From Candidatus Gastranaerophilales bacterium (GTDB taxonomy: Bacteria > Cyanobacteriota > Vampirovibrionia > Gastranaerophilales > Gastranaerophilaceae): 57,642 nt of DNA. The first letter of the stretch is position 1. Each line of letters begins with the position of its first letter. The position numbers and the translations under genes are program-made. Shown here piece by piece: positions 17,371-25,490 of this stretch. The notes beneath the pieces are model-generated. The model was given only the letters and a program-made list of their open reading frames with translations. It did no database searches and was not told where the DNA came from. The stretch is from positions 1-57,642 of the forward strand of contig CALUYT010000004.1 in the NCBI GenBank assembly GCA_944325085.1, read 5' to 3'.

Positions 17371-18654
17371 ATGCAATTTATTGACAAAGCAAAAATAAAA
17401 ATAAGTTCAGGCAAAGGTGGAAACGGTGTTGTTGCTTGGCGAAGAGAAAAATTTGTAGATAAAGGTGGCCCTGCTGGCGGAGACGGTGGAAAAGGCGGAA
17501 GTGTATATCTTGTTGCAGATGAAGGTTTATCTACACTTCTTGATTTTACATACCGCTCTATATTCAAAGCCGACAATGGAGAAAACGGTTTCAAAAAAAG
17601 TATGCACGGCAAAAGTGCTAAAGATTTATACATAAAAGTTCCAACAGGAACCATTGTAAAAGATCTAAAAACAGGAAACATTATTGCAGATTTAACTCAA
17701 CACGAACAAACCGTATTAGTTGCAAAAGGCGGTAGAGGGGGTAGAGGAAATATTCATTTCTGCACACCTCAAAACAGAGCACCTCAATATTGTGAACCTG
17801 GTGAACCTGGAATTGAAAGAGATTTACAACTTGAATTAAAATTATTAGCAGATGTTGGGCTTTTAGGATTTCCAAATGCTGGAAAATCTACATTTATAAG
17901 TAAAGTATCTGCAGCAAAACCTAAAATTGCAGACTACCCATTCACAACATTGGTTCCTAATTTAGGAGTTGTAAGAAAAAGTAGTGGTGACGGATATGTT
18001 ATTGCAGATATTCCTGGACTGATTGAAGGAGCTTCAGAAGGAGTAGGACTTGGTCACGACTTTTTAAGACACGTTGAAAGATGCCGATTCTTACTTCACA
18101 TAATTGATGGAACAGAAATCGATCCATTGAAAAATTATAAAATTATAAATGAAGAACTTGCAAAGTATTCTGAAAAATTGGCAAAACTATACCAAGTTGT
18201 TGCAATCAATAAAATAGATGCAATAGACAAAGAACATCAAGAAGCACTAAAAAAAGAATTTAATGAAATAGGAGTTGAACCATTTTTCATATCAGCTGTA
18301 ACAGGTGAAAATATAGATTCATTAAAATACGAACTTGAAAACAAAGTTGATACAATAGAAAAACCTCAATCAGAAGTTACTGTAGAAGAAGATTTTGAAG
18401 CAACAAATAATGATGATGGATATTGGGATGTTCAAAAATTAAATAAAGATACCTATCTTGTAACAGGTGGTAGAATTATACGAATATCTCAAGTTACAGA
18501 TTCTAGAAGTACCGAACAAATTATAAGATTTCAAAATATTATGATTAGTATGGGTATAATGGATGAATTGAAAAGACTTGGAATTCAAAACGGAGATACC
18601 ATTATCGTAGGAAAACTGGAACTTGAATATTGGGATGATGAAGTTTATAAATAA
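17371..18654 (+). CDS. obg: GTPase Obg/CgtA
   Basis: Essential GTPase that binds the large ribosomal subunit and helps its maturation and stress control. Residues 1-158 are the glycine-rich Obg fold (GKGGNGVVAWRREKF, GGPAGGDGGKGGSVYL, KGGRGGRGN). The G domain follows with P-loop GFPNAGKST, switch PFTTLVPNLG, G3 DIPGLIEGAS, NKID and SAVTG. The C-terminal ~85 residues (DGYWDVQKLNKDTYLVTGGRI ... GIQNGDTIIVGKLELEYWDD) form the OCT domain seen in Firmicutes-type Obg. 427 residues, full length. GAAGG precedes the ATG. It stands ahead of the zinc-ribbon gene, which has its own promoter. Confidence 0.98.
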   Translation: MQFIDKAKIKISSGKGGNGVVAWRREKFVDKGGPAGGDGGKGGSVYLVADEGLSTLLDFTYRSIFKADNGENGFKKSMHGKSAKDLYIKVPTGTIVKDLKTGNIIADLTQHEQTVLVAKGGRGGRGNIHFCTPQNRAPQYCEPGEPGIERDLQLELKLLADVGLLGFPNAGKSTFISKVSAAKPKIADYPFTTLVPNLGVVRKSSGDGYVIADIPGLIEGASEGVGLGHDFLRHVERCRFLLHIIDGTEIDPLKNYKIINEELAKYSEKLAKLYQVVAINKIDAIDKEHQEALKKEFNEIGVEPFFISAVTGENIDSLKYELENKVDTIEKPQSEVTVEEDFEATNNDDGYWDVQKLNKDTYLVTGGRIIRISQVTDSRSTEQIIRFQNIMISMGIMDELKRLGIQNGDTIIVGKLELEYWDDEVYK

Positions 18655-18661
18655 TAACAAC

Positions 18662-18690
18662 TTTACATCATAAAAAATCAATGCTAAAAT
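18662..18690 (+). promoter_or_regulatory. Promoter for the zinc-ribbon/radical SAM operon
   Basis: TTTACA (18662-18667), 17 bases, TGC-TAAAAT with the -10 at 18685-18690 and an extended -10 TG. It starts 7 bases after the obg stop and 33 bases before the next ATG. Confidence 0.72.
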
Positions 18691-18722
18691 CATAGAGTAA
18701 AGAAGAAAAGAGGTTATAAACT

Positions 18723-18893
18723 ATGGCAAGACTAATCAGACCAACATGGGCTATCAGATGCGTACAATCAGGATGCAAATGTTTATTTGAAGTTGCACAA
18801 GTAGAAGATGGTAAACAACAAGAAGTTGTATGTCCAAATTGTGGCGAACATTATGTTTACCCAATTTACGATAACGACGAAGATCAAAAGTAA
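18723..18893 (+). CDS. Small zinc-ribbon protein (56 aa)
   Basis: A 56-residue protein: MARLIRPTWAIRCVQSGCKC, then FEVAQVEDGKQQEVVCPNCGEHYVYPIY. The pairs Cx4CxC and CPNC give a four-ligand zinc-ribbon-like arrangement with beta strands between. AAAGAGG lies before the ATG. The stop is followed after 2 bases by the start of the radical SAM gene, so the two are almost certainly translated from one message. Exact role unknown; a small metal-binding partner or RNA-binding factor is possible. Confidence 0.82.
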   Translation: MARLIRPTWAIRCVQSGCKCLFEVAQVEDGKQQEVVCPNCGEHYVYPIYDNDEDQK

Positions 18894-18895
18894 AA

Positions 18896-19828
18896 ATGTT
18901 TTTTAATAATACAGACAAAAGATACAACCAATTTAGTGCATATTTGAAAAACAAATTTGGAGCAAAAGTATATAAAATAACTCTTGATGCAGGTTTTTCA
19001 TGTCCAAATAGAGACGGGACAATATCCACAGGTGGTTGTATTTTTTGTGATGAAGGAGGAAGTTTTTCTCAGGCACATTCAAACCTTTTACCTATAGAAG
19101 AACAGGTAAAAATCGGTGCTAAAACACTTCACGACAGATTTAAAGCCGAAAAATTTATGTCCTATTTTCAAGCATACACAAACACATATAAACCTGTAGA
19201 TGAACTTGAAAAAATATATAAATCTGCACTAAATCACCCTGATATTGTAGGTTTGTCTATAGGAACAAGACCGGATTGCGTTGAAGAAGATAAATTAAAC
19301 CTTATTTCTGATATTTCTAAAGATTATTACACTTGGGTAGAATATGGACTTCAATCAATCCATAATAAGACTTTAAAAAAAATAAACAGAGGCCACGATT
19401 TTGAGTGCTTCTTAAAAGCATATGAAAAAACAAAAGAAAAAGGAATAAATGTTTGTGTCCATGTAATATTTGGGTTATGGGAAACTAAAGATGACATTTT
19501 ACAAACAGCACAAAAACTTGCAGAACTAAAAGTTGATGGCGTAAAAATTCATATGCTATGCGCACTAAAAGACACCAAATTAGCTAAAATTTATGAAGCA
19601 AATGAAATCGATTTTATGAGCGAAGAAGAGTATGTGAATTTGGTATGTGACTTTTTGGAAATATTACCACCAGAAACAACAATACATAGACTTGCAGGAA
19701 ATGGTCTAAAGAAAAATTTAATAGCTCCACGTTGGTTAGGAGCAAAATTAGATTGTCTTAATAAAATAGATAGAGAATTTATTAAAAGAAATTCATACCA
19801 AGGTGTAAAATACTTTACAAACCCTTAA
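18896..19828 (+). CDS. YhcC-family (TIGR01212-like) radical SAM protein
   Basis: A 310-residue protein related to bacterial YhcC, an Elp3-like radical SAM enzyme of uncertain substrate. The iron-sulfur motif is the wide form CPNRDGTISTGGCIFC (C-x10-C-x2-C). It continues with GLSIGTRPDCV, VEYGLQSIHNKTLKKINRGHD, CVHVIFGLWET and VKIHMLCALKDTKLA, all typical of the family, and ends near PRWLGAKLDCLNKIDREF. Located in an operon with the zinc-ribbon peptide, directly behind obg. RNA modification is plausible by analogy but unproven. Confidence 0.93.
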   Translation: MFFNNTDKRYNQFSAYLKNKFGAKVYKITLDAGFSCPNRDGTISTGGCIFCDEGGSFSQAHSNLLPIEEQVKIGAKTLHDRFKAEKFMSYFQAYTNTYKPVDELEKIYKSALNHPDIVGLSIGTRPDCVEEDKLNLISDISKDYYTWVEYGLQSIHNKTLKKINRGHDFECFLKAYEKTKEKGINVCVHVIFGLWETKDDILQTAQKLAELKVDGVKIHMLCALKDTKLAKIYEANEIDFMSEEEYVNLVCDFLEILPPETTIHRLAGNGLKKNLIAPRWLGAKLDCLNKIDREFIKRNSYQGVKYFTNP

Positions 19829-19905
19829 CTATATGGGATAATATACGTGTTATATTGTAACATTTTGTTAATGGTTCTCACATATAATAGCAAAAAAATT
19901 TATTT

Positions 19906-19922
19906 ATCCGTATTATACGGAT
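19906..19922. promoter_or_regulatory. Perfect 17-bp palindrome upstream of the 248-aa gene
   Basis: ATCCGTAT-T-ATACGGAT: 8-bp arms with one central base, 31 bases before the ATG at 19954. A possible operator; no T-run follows, so not a terminator. Confidence 0.5.
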
Positions 19923-19953
19923 GGAAAATAATTGTAAGGTAGTGGGGGAAAAT

Positions 19954-20700
19954 ATGCTAACAATCCAACCAAATTTTACACAGCATTCTAATAAAGCATT
20001 AACCTTTAAAAGCGGTTATTCAGTTAATACTGATGAAGATAGAAAATTTCAAGAAAAAACTCAATTTTATGAAGATCAAGCTAACGAATTTGATAGCATG
20101 ATAAAAGACAAAAAGACCCCTGATTATATGAAGAAAATATTTAAAACTTTTAAAGTTTTATCAGAAGCATTATTTGAAGGTTGGCTTGTAATGTGGGGTG
20201 CATCTAAAGGCTCCAAATTTGTAAAAGATGGAGTTATCAAAGGTGCAAATAGCAAATTTACAAAAGAAGTTAAAGAAATCCTAAAACCTATAACTAAAGG
20301 CTTTAAAAACGCGAAAGCATCATTTATTGATGCCATAACTGAAGGTTCTAAACGCTTTAAGGATTCTGAATTCTTAAAGAAAATGAATAACAACGCTATT
20401 GGCAAACAAGTAGTAAAATTCTTTGAACTTATCGGTAAGGGATTCACTGCTGTAGGCAAAACAATAAAAACAGGTTACAATGCAGTAGCATCACATTTCA
20501 AAGGCAAATCTGCAAGCGAAATCTATGATAAAGCAGCAAAAGTAACAGGTAGAACATTAGGTATTGGAGCAGGTGCCGCAGGAGCATACGACGCAGCAAC
20601 AAGACCTGACGGAAACAATAAAATTAACAAAGATTTTGATAGAAACTACGATCCAGACGAAGAATTTGAAAACTTCGATAATGTAGAGGACGGTGAATAA
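19954..20700 (+). CDS. Unknown lysine-rich helical protein, first of a pair (248 aa)
   Basis: Not recognised. It starts MLTIQPNFTQHSNKALTFKSGY, is lysine-rich and helical through residues 30-190 with amphipathic segments (TKGFKNAKASFIDAI, VKFFELIGKGFTAVGK), has a Gly/Ala stretch (GRTLGIGAGAAGAYDAA) and ends very acidic. The ATG at 19954 follows GGGGGA and is preferred over the ATG 33 bases upstream, which lacks a ribosome site and overlaps the palindrome. The next gene starts one base after its stop, so the two are coupled. The N-terminal phrase (xxTFKSGY) recalls VSFEGYK of the giant GH13 protein. Confidence 0.75.
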   Translation: MLTIQPNFTQHSNKALTFKSGYSVNTDEDRKFQEKTQFYEDQANEFDSMIKDKKTPDYMKKIFKTFKVLSEALFEGWLVMWGASKGSKFVKDGVIKGANSKFTKEVKEILKPITKGFKNAKASFIDAITEGSKRFKDSEFLKKMNNNAIGKQVVKFFELIGKGFTAVGKTIKTGYNAVASHFKGKSASEIYDKAAKVTGRTLGIGAGAAGAYDAATRPDGNNKINKDFDRNYDPDEEFENFDNVEDGE

Positions 20701-20701
20701 A

Positions 20702-21199
20702 ATGCCAGGAATAGAAGCCATAAATCACCAACCAAAATTTACTGCGCCAAAAACACCTGAACAAAGAAAAGAAAACCAAGAAAAAGTAGCAGCAGGAGCC
20801 GGTGGAGCAGCAGGAGTAACTGGAACAGCAGCAAAAGCTGTAAGTAAAAGAGCTGCAAAAATCGAAGCTAAAGAACAAATGCTACAACAAGGTATGGAAA
20901 AAGCAAATCGAGTTTGCAGAACAATAAATAAAAATACACAAGAAGCTGAAGGACTTTTAGCAACATTTAGAATAAATGTAAAAAGATATACCGATGACAT
21001 CATTAAACGTATAAGCAAATTACAAGATTCAAAATTCTTAGCTCCAATCGTAAAAAGTCCTATAACTAAGAATATTGCAAGCGTATGTGGTGGAGCTTTA
21101 GCATTTTTCGTACTAGTAACAGGAGTAAGCAAAGCTTGCAGAACAGGTGCTATAGCTGTTGACAACTTCAAAAATCAATACCACGAATTTAACGGATAA
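20702..21199 (+). CDS. Unknown protein with C-terminal membrane segment, second of a pair (165 aa)
   Basis: Not recognised. It begins MPGIEAINHQPKFTAPKTPEQRKE, then an Ala/Gly-rich segment (VAAGAGGAAGVTGTAAKAV), an amphipathic helical middle (NTQEAEGLLATFRINVKRYTDDIIKRI) and one hydrophobic helix near the C-terminus (VCGGALAFFVLVTGVSKA). The Ala/Gly stretch resembles that of the gene upstream, with which it is translationally coupled. Probably membrane-associated. Function unknown. Confidence 0.74.
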   Translation: MPGIEAINHQPKFTAPKTPEQRKENQEKVAAGAGGAAGVTGTAAKAVSKRAAKIEAKEQMLQQGMEKANRVCRTINKNTQEAEGLLATFRINVKRYTDDIIKRISKLQDSKFLAPIVKSPITKNIASVCGGALAFFVLVTGVSKACRTGAIAVDNFKNQYHEFNG

Positions 21200-21215
21200 A
21201 AATTTTTATAAAGAT

Positions 21216-21243
21216 TTGAAAAACAGAAAAATCGTGCTAAACT
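21216..21243 (+). promoter_or_regulatory. Probable folP promoter placing transcription start at the AUG
   Basis: TTGAAA (21216-21221), 16 bases, TGC-TAAACT (-10 at 21238-21243). Transcription would start about 21250, where folP starts; no Shine-Dalgarno sequence is visible. Confidence 0.55.
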
Positions 21244-21262
21244 AAGTTTATGCACGATTTTT
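21227..21262 (+). promoter_or_regulatory. Perfect hairpin spanning the folP start codon
   Basis: AAAAATCGTGC (21227-21237) and GCACGATTTTT (21252-21262), 11-bp arms, 14-base loop. The folP ATG (21250-21252) sits at the loop/stem junction, and T's follow as in a terminator. It could end transcription of the upstream pair. Confidence 0.6.
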
Positions 21263-22389
21263 TAATTAAAGAATTATACAATACAGATATTCAACAAGAA
21301 CTAAATGATATAGGCTTTGATAAAACTTATATATCAAAAGCTAAAGACAAATTTGATTACAAAAATTTTAAAATATACAATTTAACTATTGCACAAGCAA
21401 ATATTTTAAAACAAACTGCAATTTCAGTTGGTGCTGACTGCGGGACAAATAGAGAAACAATAACCGGGAAAATAGATAGCACAGATTGTATTTTAGGAGG
21501 AAGTATCTCCCAAATAAAAAAAATTTCTCAAAAATTACAATACCAACCATTTGGGCTAAAAACTCTAGGACAAATTTTAGAAGAAAAAACTACAATTACA
21601 AAACCTCAAGAAACTAAAATTGTTGGAATATTAAATATTACTAAAAATTCTTTTTCTGATGGCGGACAATATTTTGAATATCAAGATTCAATAAAACATT
21701 TACAAGAATTAATTTCTCAAGGTGCAGATATTATTGATATTGGTGCTGAATCAACAAAACCATATTCAAAACCAATAGAATCCAAAGAACAACTAAATAA
21801 ACTTTTACCAATTTTAGAATATATAAAAGAAAAAAATTTAGATATTCCAATAAGTATAGATACAAGAAGCGCTGAAGTTGCAAAAAAATGTATTGAATAC
21901 GGTGCCAAGATAATAAATGACGTTTCAGGTCTTGATTACGATAAAGAAATGATAAATGTACTCGTTGAATATCCTAATATCAAAATTATCATACAACATT
22001 CGCAAGGTACTCCAGAAAATATGCAAATATCACCACAATATAATAATCTAATGGATGATATCTACACAAACTTAAAAAATAAAGTTGACTATGCAATTTC
22101 AAGGGGAATAAAAAAAGAAAATATTATTATCGATCCAGGAATAGGTTTTGGGAAAACAAAAGAACAAAACTTTGAAATATTAAAAAGATGGCAAGAATTC
22201 AAAACAATAGGTTGCCCAATTTTAATAGGCTTATCAAGAAAAAGTTTATTAAATATACCAGATGCTGATAATACAGAAAAAGATTTATATTCACTTGCTT
22301 TAAATAGTATTTTAATGAATGAAAAAATAGATTATATAAGAGTTCACAATGTAAAAATCCATAAAAAACTGCAAGACATAATGAATTAA
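21250..22389 (+). CDS. folP: Dihydropteroate synthase with N-terminal extension
   Basis: Cytoplasmic folate-pathway enzyme joining 4-aminobenzoate to the pterin diphosphate. The catalytic barrel begins near residue 120: VGILNITKNSFSDGG (the pterin/phosphate loop, usually GILNVTPDSFSDGG), DIGAESTKPYSKP, SIDTRSAEVAKKC, INDVSG, DPGIGFGKTKEQNFE and LIGLSRKSLL. The first ~118 residues are an extra domain seen in some longer bacterial FolP proteins, not a second folate enzyme. 379 residues. The usual Pro in TPDSF is Lys and the Asp is Asn, which is unusual but seen in diverged enzymes. No internal Met offers another start. Confidence 0.92.
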   Translation: MHDFLIKELYNTDIQQELNDIGFDKTYISKAKDKFDYKNFKIYNLTIAQANILKQTAISVGADCGTNRETITGKIDSTDCILGGSISQIKKISQKLQYQPFGLKTLGQILEEKTTITKPQETKIVGILNITKNSFSDGGQYFEYQDSIKHLQELISQGADIIDIGAESTKPYSKPIESKEQLNKLLPILEYIKEKNLDIPISIDTRSAEVAKKCIEYGAKIINDVSGLDYDKEMINVLVEYPNIKIIIQHSQGTPENMQISPQYNNLMDDIYTNLKNKVDYAISRGIKKENIIIDPGIGFGKTKEQNFEILKRWQEFKTIGCPILIGLSRKSLLNIPDADNTEKDLYSLALNSILMNEKIDYIRVHNVKIHKKLQDIMN

Positions 22390-22413
22390 GCCACTTATAC
22401 AATTCATAATAAT

Positions 22414-23334
22414 ATGCCTAAAAATAATAATACTATTATGAATTTCAACTTAACAACCGGCAAAATCATATTAATTCTAATATTTTTAGGCGCTATAGGC
22501 TACGGAATATACATATATTCAACGCATACATACATAAGAGCAGAATTTCAACACCTTGACCCGTTTCCGGCAAAAATGCCCGTTTATTATAAAGGATATA
22601 AACTTGGCTCAACTTCAAAAAATGAAATATCAAAGGATTTTACAAAAACAATATTATATATACGACTAAAACAAAGAGGATTACATTTACCCAAAAACAT
22701 AACAGCAGAAATAAAAAATCAATCAGGAAGCTATTATGTTGAAATCGTATGTCCTCAAAAACCTGCAAAACGCTACATCAGAAGCGGAGATTTAATAAAA
22801 GGAAAGACATACTCAGAAATTGAAGCTACAACAAAATTAAATCAAGCCTACTTGGTAAGTCTAGCCCAAAAAGGCGACTCATTAATAAGCTCTGCAACAA
22901 AACTAACTGATAACGCTGACAGACTTGTATCCTTAGTCCAAGACGTTATAAATGAAAATAGAGATGATATCAAAACCTCAACAAATAATTTAAAAGTAAC
23001 TACGCAAAACCTAGCCGTAATAACAACAGATGTAAAAGAACTAGCTCAAAAAGCTAACACAAGTATCAACAAAAAGGATATCCAAGCTAGCACACAAAAT
23101 TTAAAAATCATAACAAATGATCTTACTAGAATTACAAATAATTTAATTCCAATAACTCAAAACCTAAAAGATACAACTTCAAACATCTTAAATGGATTAC
23201 CAAAACTTGATAATTTATTAGATAAAATAACAAGCGTAGTATCAAATATAAATGAAATTTTACAAGGGCTAAAAAACACACTTAAACAAAGATTTTCAGG
23301 CTTTAGAATAATGTTTGGTAAGGCTATTAAATAA
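22414..23334 (+). CDS. MCE/MlaD-family lipid-transport protein (306 aa)
   Basis: Inner-membrane-anchored protein with one N-terminal helix (IILILIFLGAIGYGIYIY) and an MCE domain (PVYYKGYKLGSTSKNEI ... ILYIRLKQRGLHLPKNITAEIKNQSGSYYVEI), followed by a long helical tail with repeated SxNLK-type units (STNNLKVTTQNL, STQNLKIITNDL, ITQNLKDTTSNI) as found in MlaD/PqiB/Ttg2C-like phospholipid transporters. No ribosome site is seen at the ATG at 22414, and it lies 24 bases after folP. ATPase and permease partners are not adjacent. A second MCE gene lies at 34774. Confidence 0.85.
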   Translation: MPKNNNTIMNFNLTTGKIILILIFLGAIGYGIYIYSTHTYIRAEFQHLDPFPAKMPVYYKGYKLGSTSKNEISKDFTKTILYIRLKQRGLHLPKNITAEIKNQSGSYYVEIVCPQKPAKRYIRSGDLIKGKTYSEIEATTKLNQAYLVSLAQKGDSLISSATKLTDNADRLVSLVQDVINENRDDIKTSTNNLKVTTQNLAVITTDVKELAQKANTSINKKDIQASTQNLKIITNDLTRITNNLIPITQNLKDTTSNILNGLPKLDNLLDKITSVVSNINEILQGLKNTLKQRFSGFRIMFGKAIK

Positions 23335-23345
23335 ACCTTACCAAA
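23314..23345. terminator. Hairpin at the end of the MCE gene
   Basis: TTTGGTAAGG / CCTTACCAAA 10-bp stem spanning the MCE stop codon, in the convergent gap before the bioA stop. The T-run is poor, so activity is uncertain. Confidence 0.5.
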
Positions 23346-23362
23346 CTTATAATATAAAAATA

Positions 23363-24709
23363 TTAAACATTACTCATAACGTCAATCATACATTCTTTTG
23401 CAACATCAGTTACAAAATCCATATCATCTTTTTCAATAATTAAAGGAGGGTTAAAGTAAATAACATCTCCCAAAGGTCTTAATAAAACACCTTTTTTCAA
23501 AGCTTTTTTATAAATTTGATATCCTAATCTCAATTCTGAAGGATAAGCTTCTTTTGTTTTCTTATCTTTAACAATTTCAATAGCATTAACTAAACCAATA
23601 TGACGAACCTCACCCACATAAGGTAAATCTAAAAATTTATCGCAAATAATTTTATTAAAATATTTAGCTTTTTCTACAGCCTTATCAATAATTTTTTCAT
23701 CATCTAAAATATTTAAAACCTCAATAGCTGCAGAGCAAGCCAAAGGGTTACCTGAATATGTATGAGAATGCATAAAAGCCTTACCTTTGCCATAATCATC
23801 ATAAAAAGCATCATATATTTTTTGAGTTGTTATACAAATTGACATTGGCATATATCCACCAGTCAAACCTTTTGATAAACACATAATATCAGGGGAAACA
23901 CCTGCATGGTCAAAAGCAAACATTTTACCTGTTCTTCCGTAACCAGTAGCAATTTCATCCGCAATCAAATGAACATTGTACTTATCACAAAGAGCTCTTA
24001 ATTTAGTTAAATATAATGGCGGATAAACTTTCATACCGGCTGAACCCTGTAACAATGGTTCAACAAGCATTGAGCAAGTCCCATCACCATATTTTTCAAA
24101 TGTTTTTTCTGCATTTTCAAAACATTCACAACTACAATTATCCCTGCATTTACCATAAGGACATCTAAAACAATCAGGACCTTGAACCCTTACAACATCC
24201 ATCAATATTGGCTTATATATTTCAGAATACAAATCACAAGCTCCAACTGATAACGCACCTATAGTTTCACCGTGATAAGCATCTGATAATGCCATAAATC
24301 TTTTCTTTTGAGAATTACCTGTCTGTTGATGATATTGAAAACTCATTTTCATCGCCATTTCAATTGCCGCAGAACCATTATCCGCGAAATTAAATTTACA
24401 CAATCCTTTTGGTAATACTTTCATTAATTTTTGACACAAAGTTATTGCTGTTTTATGAGTAAAATTAGCAAAAATAACGTGTTCCAATGTATCTAACTGT
24501 TTTTTCATTGCGGTATTAATTCTTGGATTACAATGACCTAAAAGATTACACCACCAAGAACTAACAATATCTTTATAGCATTTACCATCAATATCATATA
24601 AATTTATACCCTTTGCATGGTCAATAACAATTGGTGGTAATGTTTCATAATCTTTCATCTGTGAACAAGGGTGCCAAATGTATTTTAAATCTTCTTCTTG
24701 CCAATTCAT
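23363..24709 (-). CDS. bioA: Adenosylmethionine-8-amino-7-oxononanoate aminotransferase
   Basis: PLP enzyme of biotin synthesis that makes 7,8-diaminopelargonate (DAPA), using S-adenosylmethionine in the classical form. The N-terminus WHPCSQMKDYETLPP is the BioA signature; SSWWCNLLGHCNPRI, NGSAAIEMAMKMSFQYH, AYHGETIGALSVG, ADEIATGYGRTG and the PLP lysine in CLSKGLTGGYMP follow. An insertion with six cysteines (CFRCPYGKCRDNCSCEC) lies near residue 190. The ATG at 24709 has AGAAGG upstream, better than the in-frame ATG six codons earlier. 448 residues, complete. Downstream of bioD, with 27 bases between them; bioB and bioF are not in the window. Confidence 0.95.
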   Translation of the reverse strand: MNWQEEDLKYIWHPCSQMKDYETLPPIVIDHAKGINLYDIDGKCYKDIVSSWWCNLLGHCNPRINTAMKKQLDTLEHVIFANFTHKTAITLCQKLMKVLPKGLCKFNFADNGSAAIEMAMKMSFQYHQQTGNSQKKRFMALSDAYHGETIGALSVGACDLYSEIYKPILMDVVRVQGPDCFRCPYGKCRDNCSCECFENAEKTFEKYGDGTCSMLVEPLLQGSAGMKVYPPLYLTKLRALCDKYNVHLIADEIATGYGRTGKMFAFDHAGVSPDIMCLSKGLTGGYMPMSICITTQKIYDAFYDDYGKGKAFMHSHTYSGNPLACSAAIEVLNILDDEKIIDKAVEKAKYFNKIICDKFLDLPYVGEVRHIGLVNAIEIVKDKKTKEAYPSELRLGYQIYKKALKKGVLLRPLGDVIYFNPPLIIEKDDMDFVTDVAKECMIDVMSNV

Positions 24710-24736
24710 AAAAAGCCTTCTTTCCAAAATTTTAAA

Positions 24737-25423
24737 TTAATTAAATATATCTAATAAATCTTTTTCCAAAATATTTAAATCTTTATCACCTTTTGATACA
24801 ACCGCAATAACTTTTACTCCGGTTAATACTTCAACTTGTTTTTTATTATCCTGATGCATAAAATCATCTTTATCGTAATTATTAAATATAATACCTCGAA
24901 TATTTAATCCACAAGATTTTGCATATTCAACAGTCAATAAAACAGAATTAATAGTACCTAATCCACCATCTGCAACTATAATTATATCAAGACCCAAATT
25001 TTTTATAACATCAGGCAATAACAACTTTTCTTCTTTCATATTAAAAGGACAAGTAATACCACCTGCACCTTCAACAATCATAAAATCATATTCATTTGTA
25101 CGTTTCAAATATTCAGATTTTATAACTTCATTACTTATTGAAACACCTTGTCTTTCAGCTGCCAAATGAGGAGAAACAGCTTCCTCAAAACAATATGTTA
25201 CACAATTTAATGGCTCAACATCAAGATTAGCAGTCTTTACAACATAATCGCAATCTCCAGGTAATAAACTACCATCTTTTTGTCTAATTGCACCACTTAA
25301 AGCTGGCTTATAATAACCACAATTATAATTAAGATCTCTCATTTTTTTTACTAATAATGCCGATACATAAGTTTTACCAATATCAGTACCTGTAGCTGTT
25401 ACAAAAACTGATTTACATCCCAT
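24737..25423 (-). CDS. bioD: Dethiobiotin synthetase
   Basis: ATP-dependent enzyme that converts diaminopelargonate and CO2 to dethiobiotin, the step after BioA. The N-terminal P-loop TATGTDIGKTYVSALL is the BioD form, followed by YYKPALSGA, EAVSPHLAAERQG (substrate motif), and VEGAGGITCPF. 228 residues, complete. A GGAGG ribosome site is placed 8 bases before the ATG and immediately after a strong hairpin, so its expression must come through or around that hairpin. First gene of bioD-bioA. Confidence 0.95.
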   Translation of the reverse strand: MGCKSVFVTATGTDIGKTYVSALLVKKMRDLNYNCGYYKPALSGAIRQKDGSLLPGDCDYVVKTANLDVEPLNCVTYCFEEAVSPHLAAERQGVSISNEVIKSEYLKRTNEYDFMIVEGAGGITCPFNMKEEKLLLPDVIKNLGLDIIIVADGGLGTINSVLLTVEYAKSCGLNIRGIIFNNYDKDDFMHQDNKKQVEVLTGVKVIAVVSKGDKDLNILEKDLLDIFN

Positions 25424-25437
25424 AATCTACCTCCAAT

Positions 25438-25470
25438 ATAAAAGCGGTAACATATTGTTACCGCTTTTAT
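25438..25470 (-). terminator. Perfect 14-bp hairpin between the TpsB gene and bioD
   Basis: ATAAAAGCGGTAAC (25438-25451), loop ATATT, GTTACCGCTTTTAT (25457-25470). It reads as a terminator for the upstream outer-membrane gene on the minus strand and ends 15 bases before the bioD ATG. Confidence 0.85.
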
Positions 25471-25490
25471 TATATATCAAACAAATTTTA

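Noticed and set aside
25438-25470. BirA operator before bioD
   Set aside because: The half sites are only 5 bases apart, while BirA operators have about 14-16; A/T flanks fit a terminator better.
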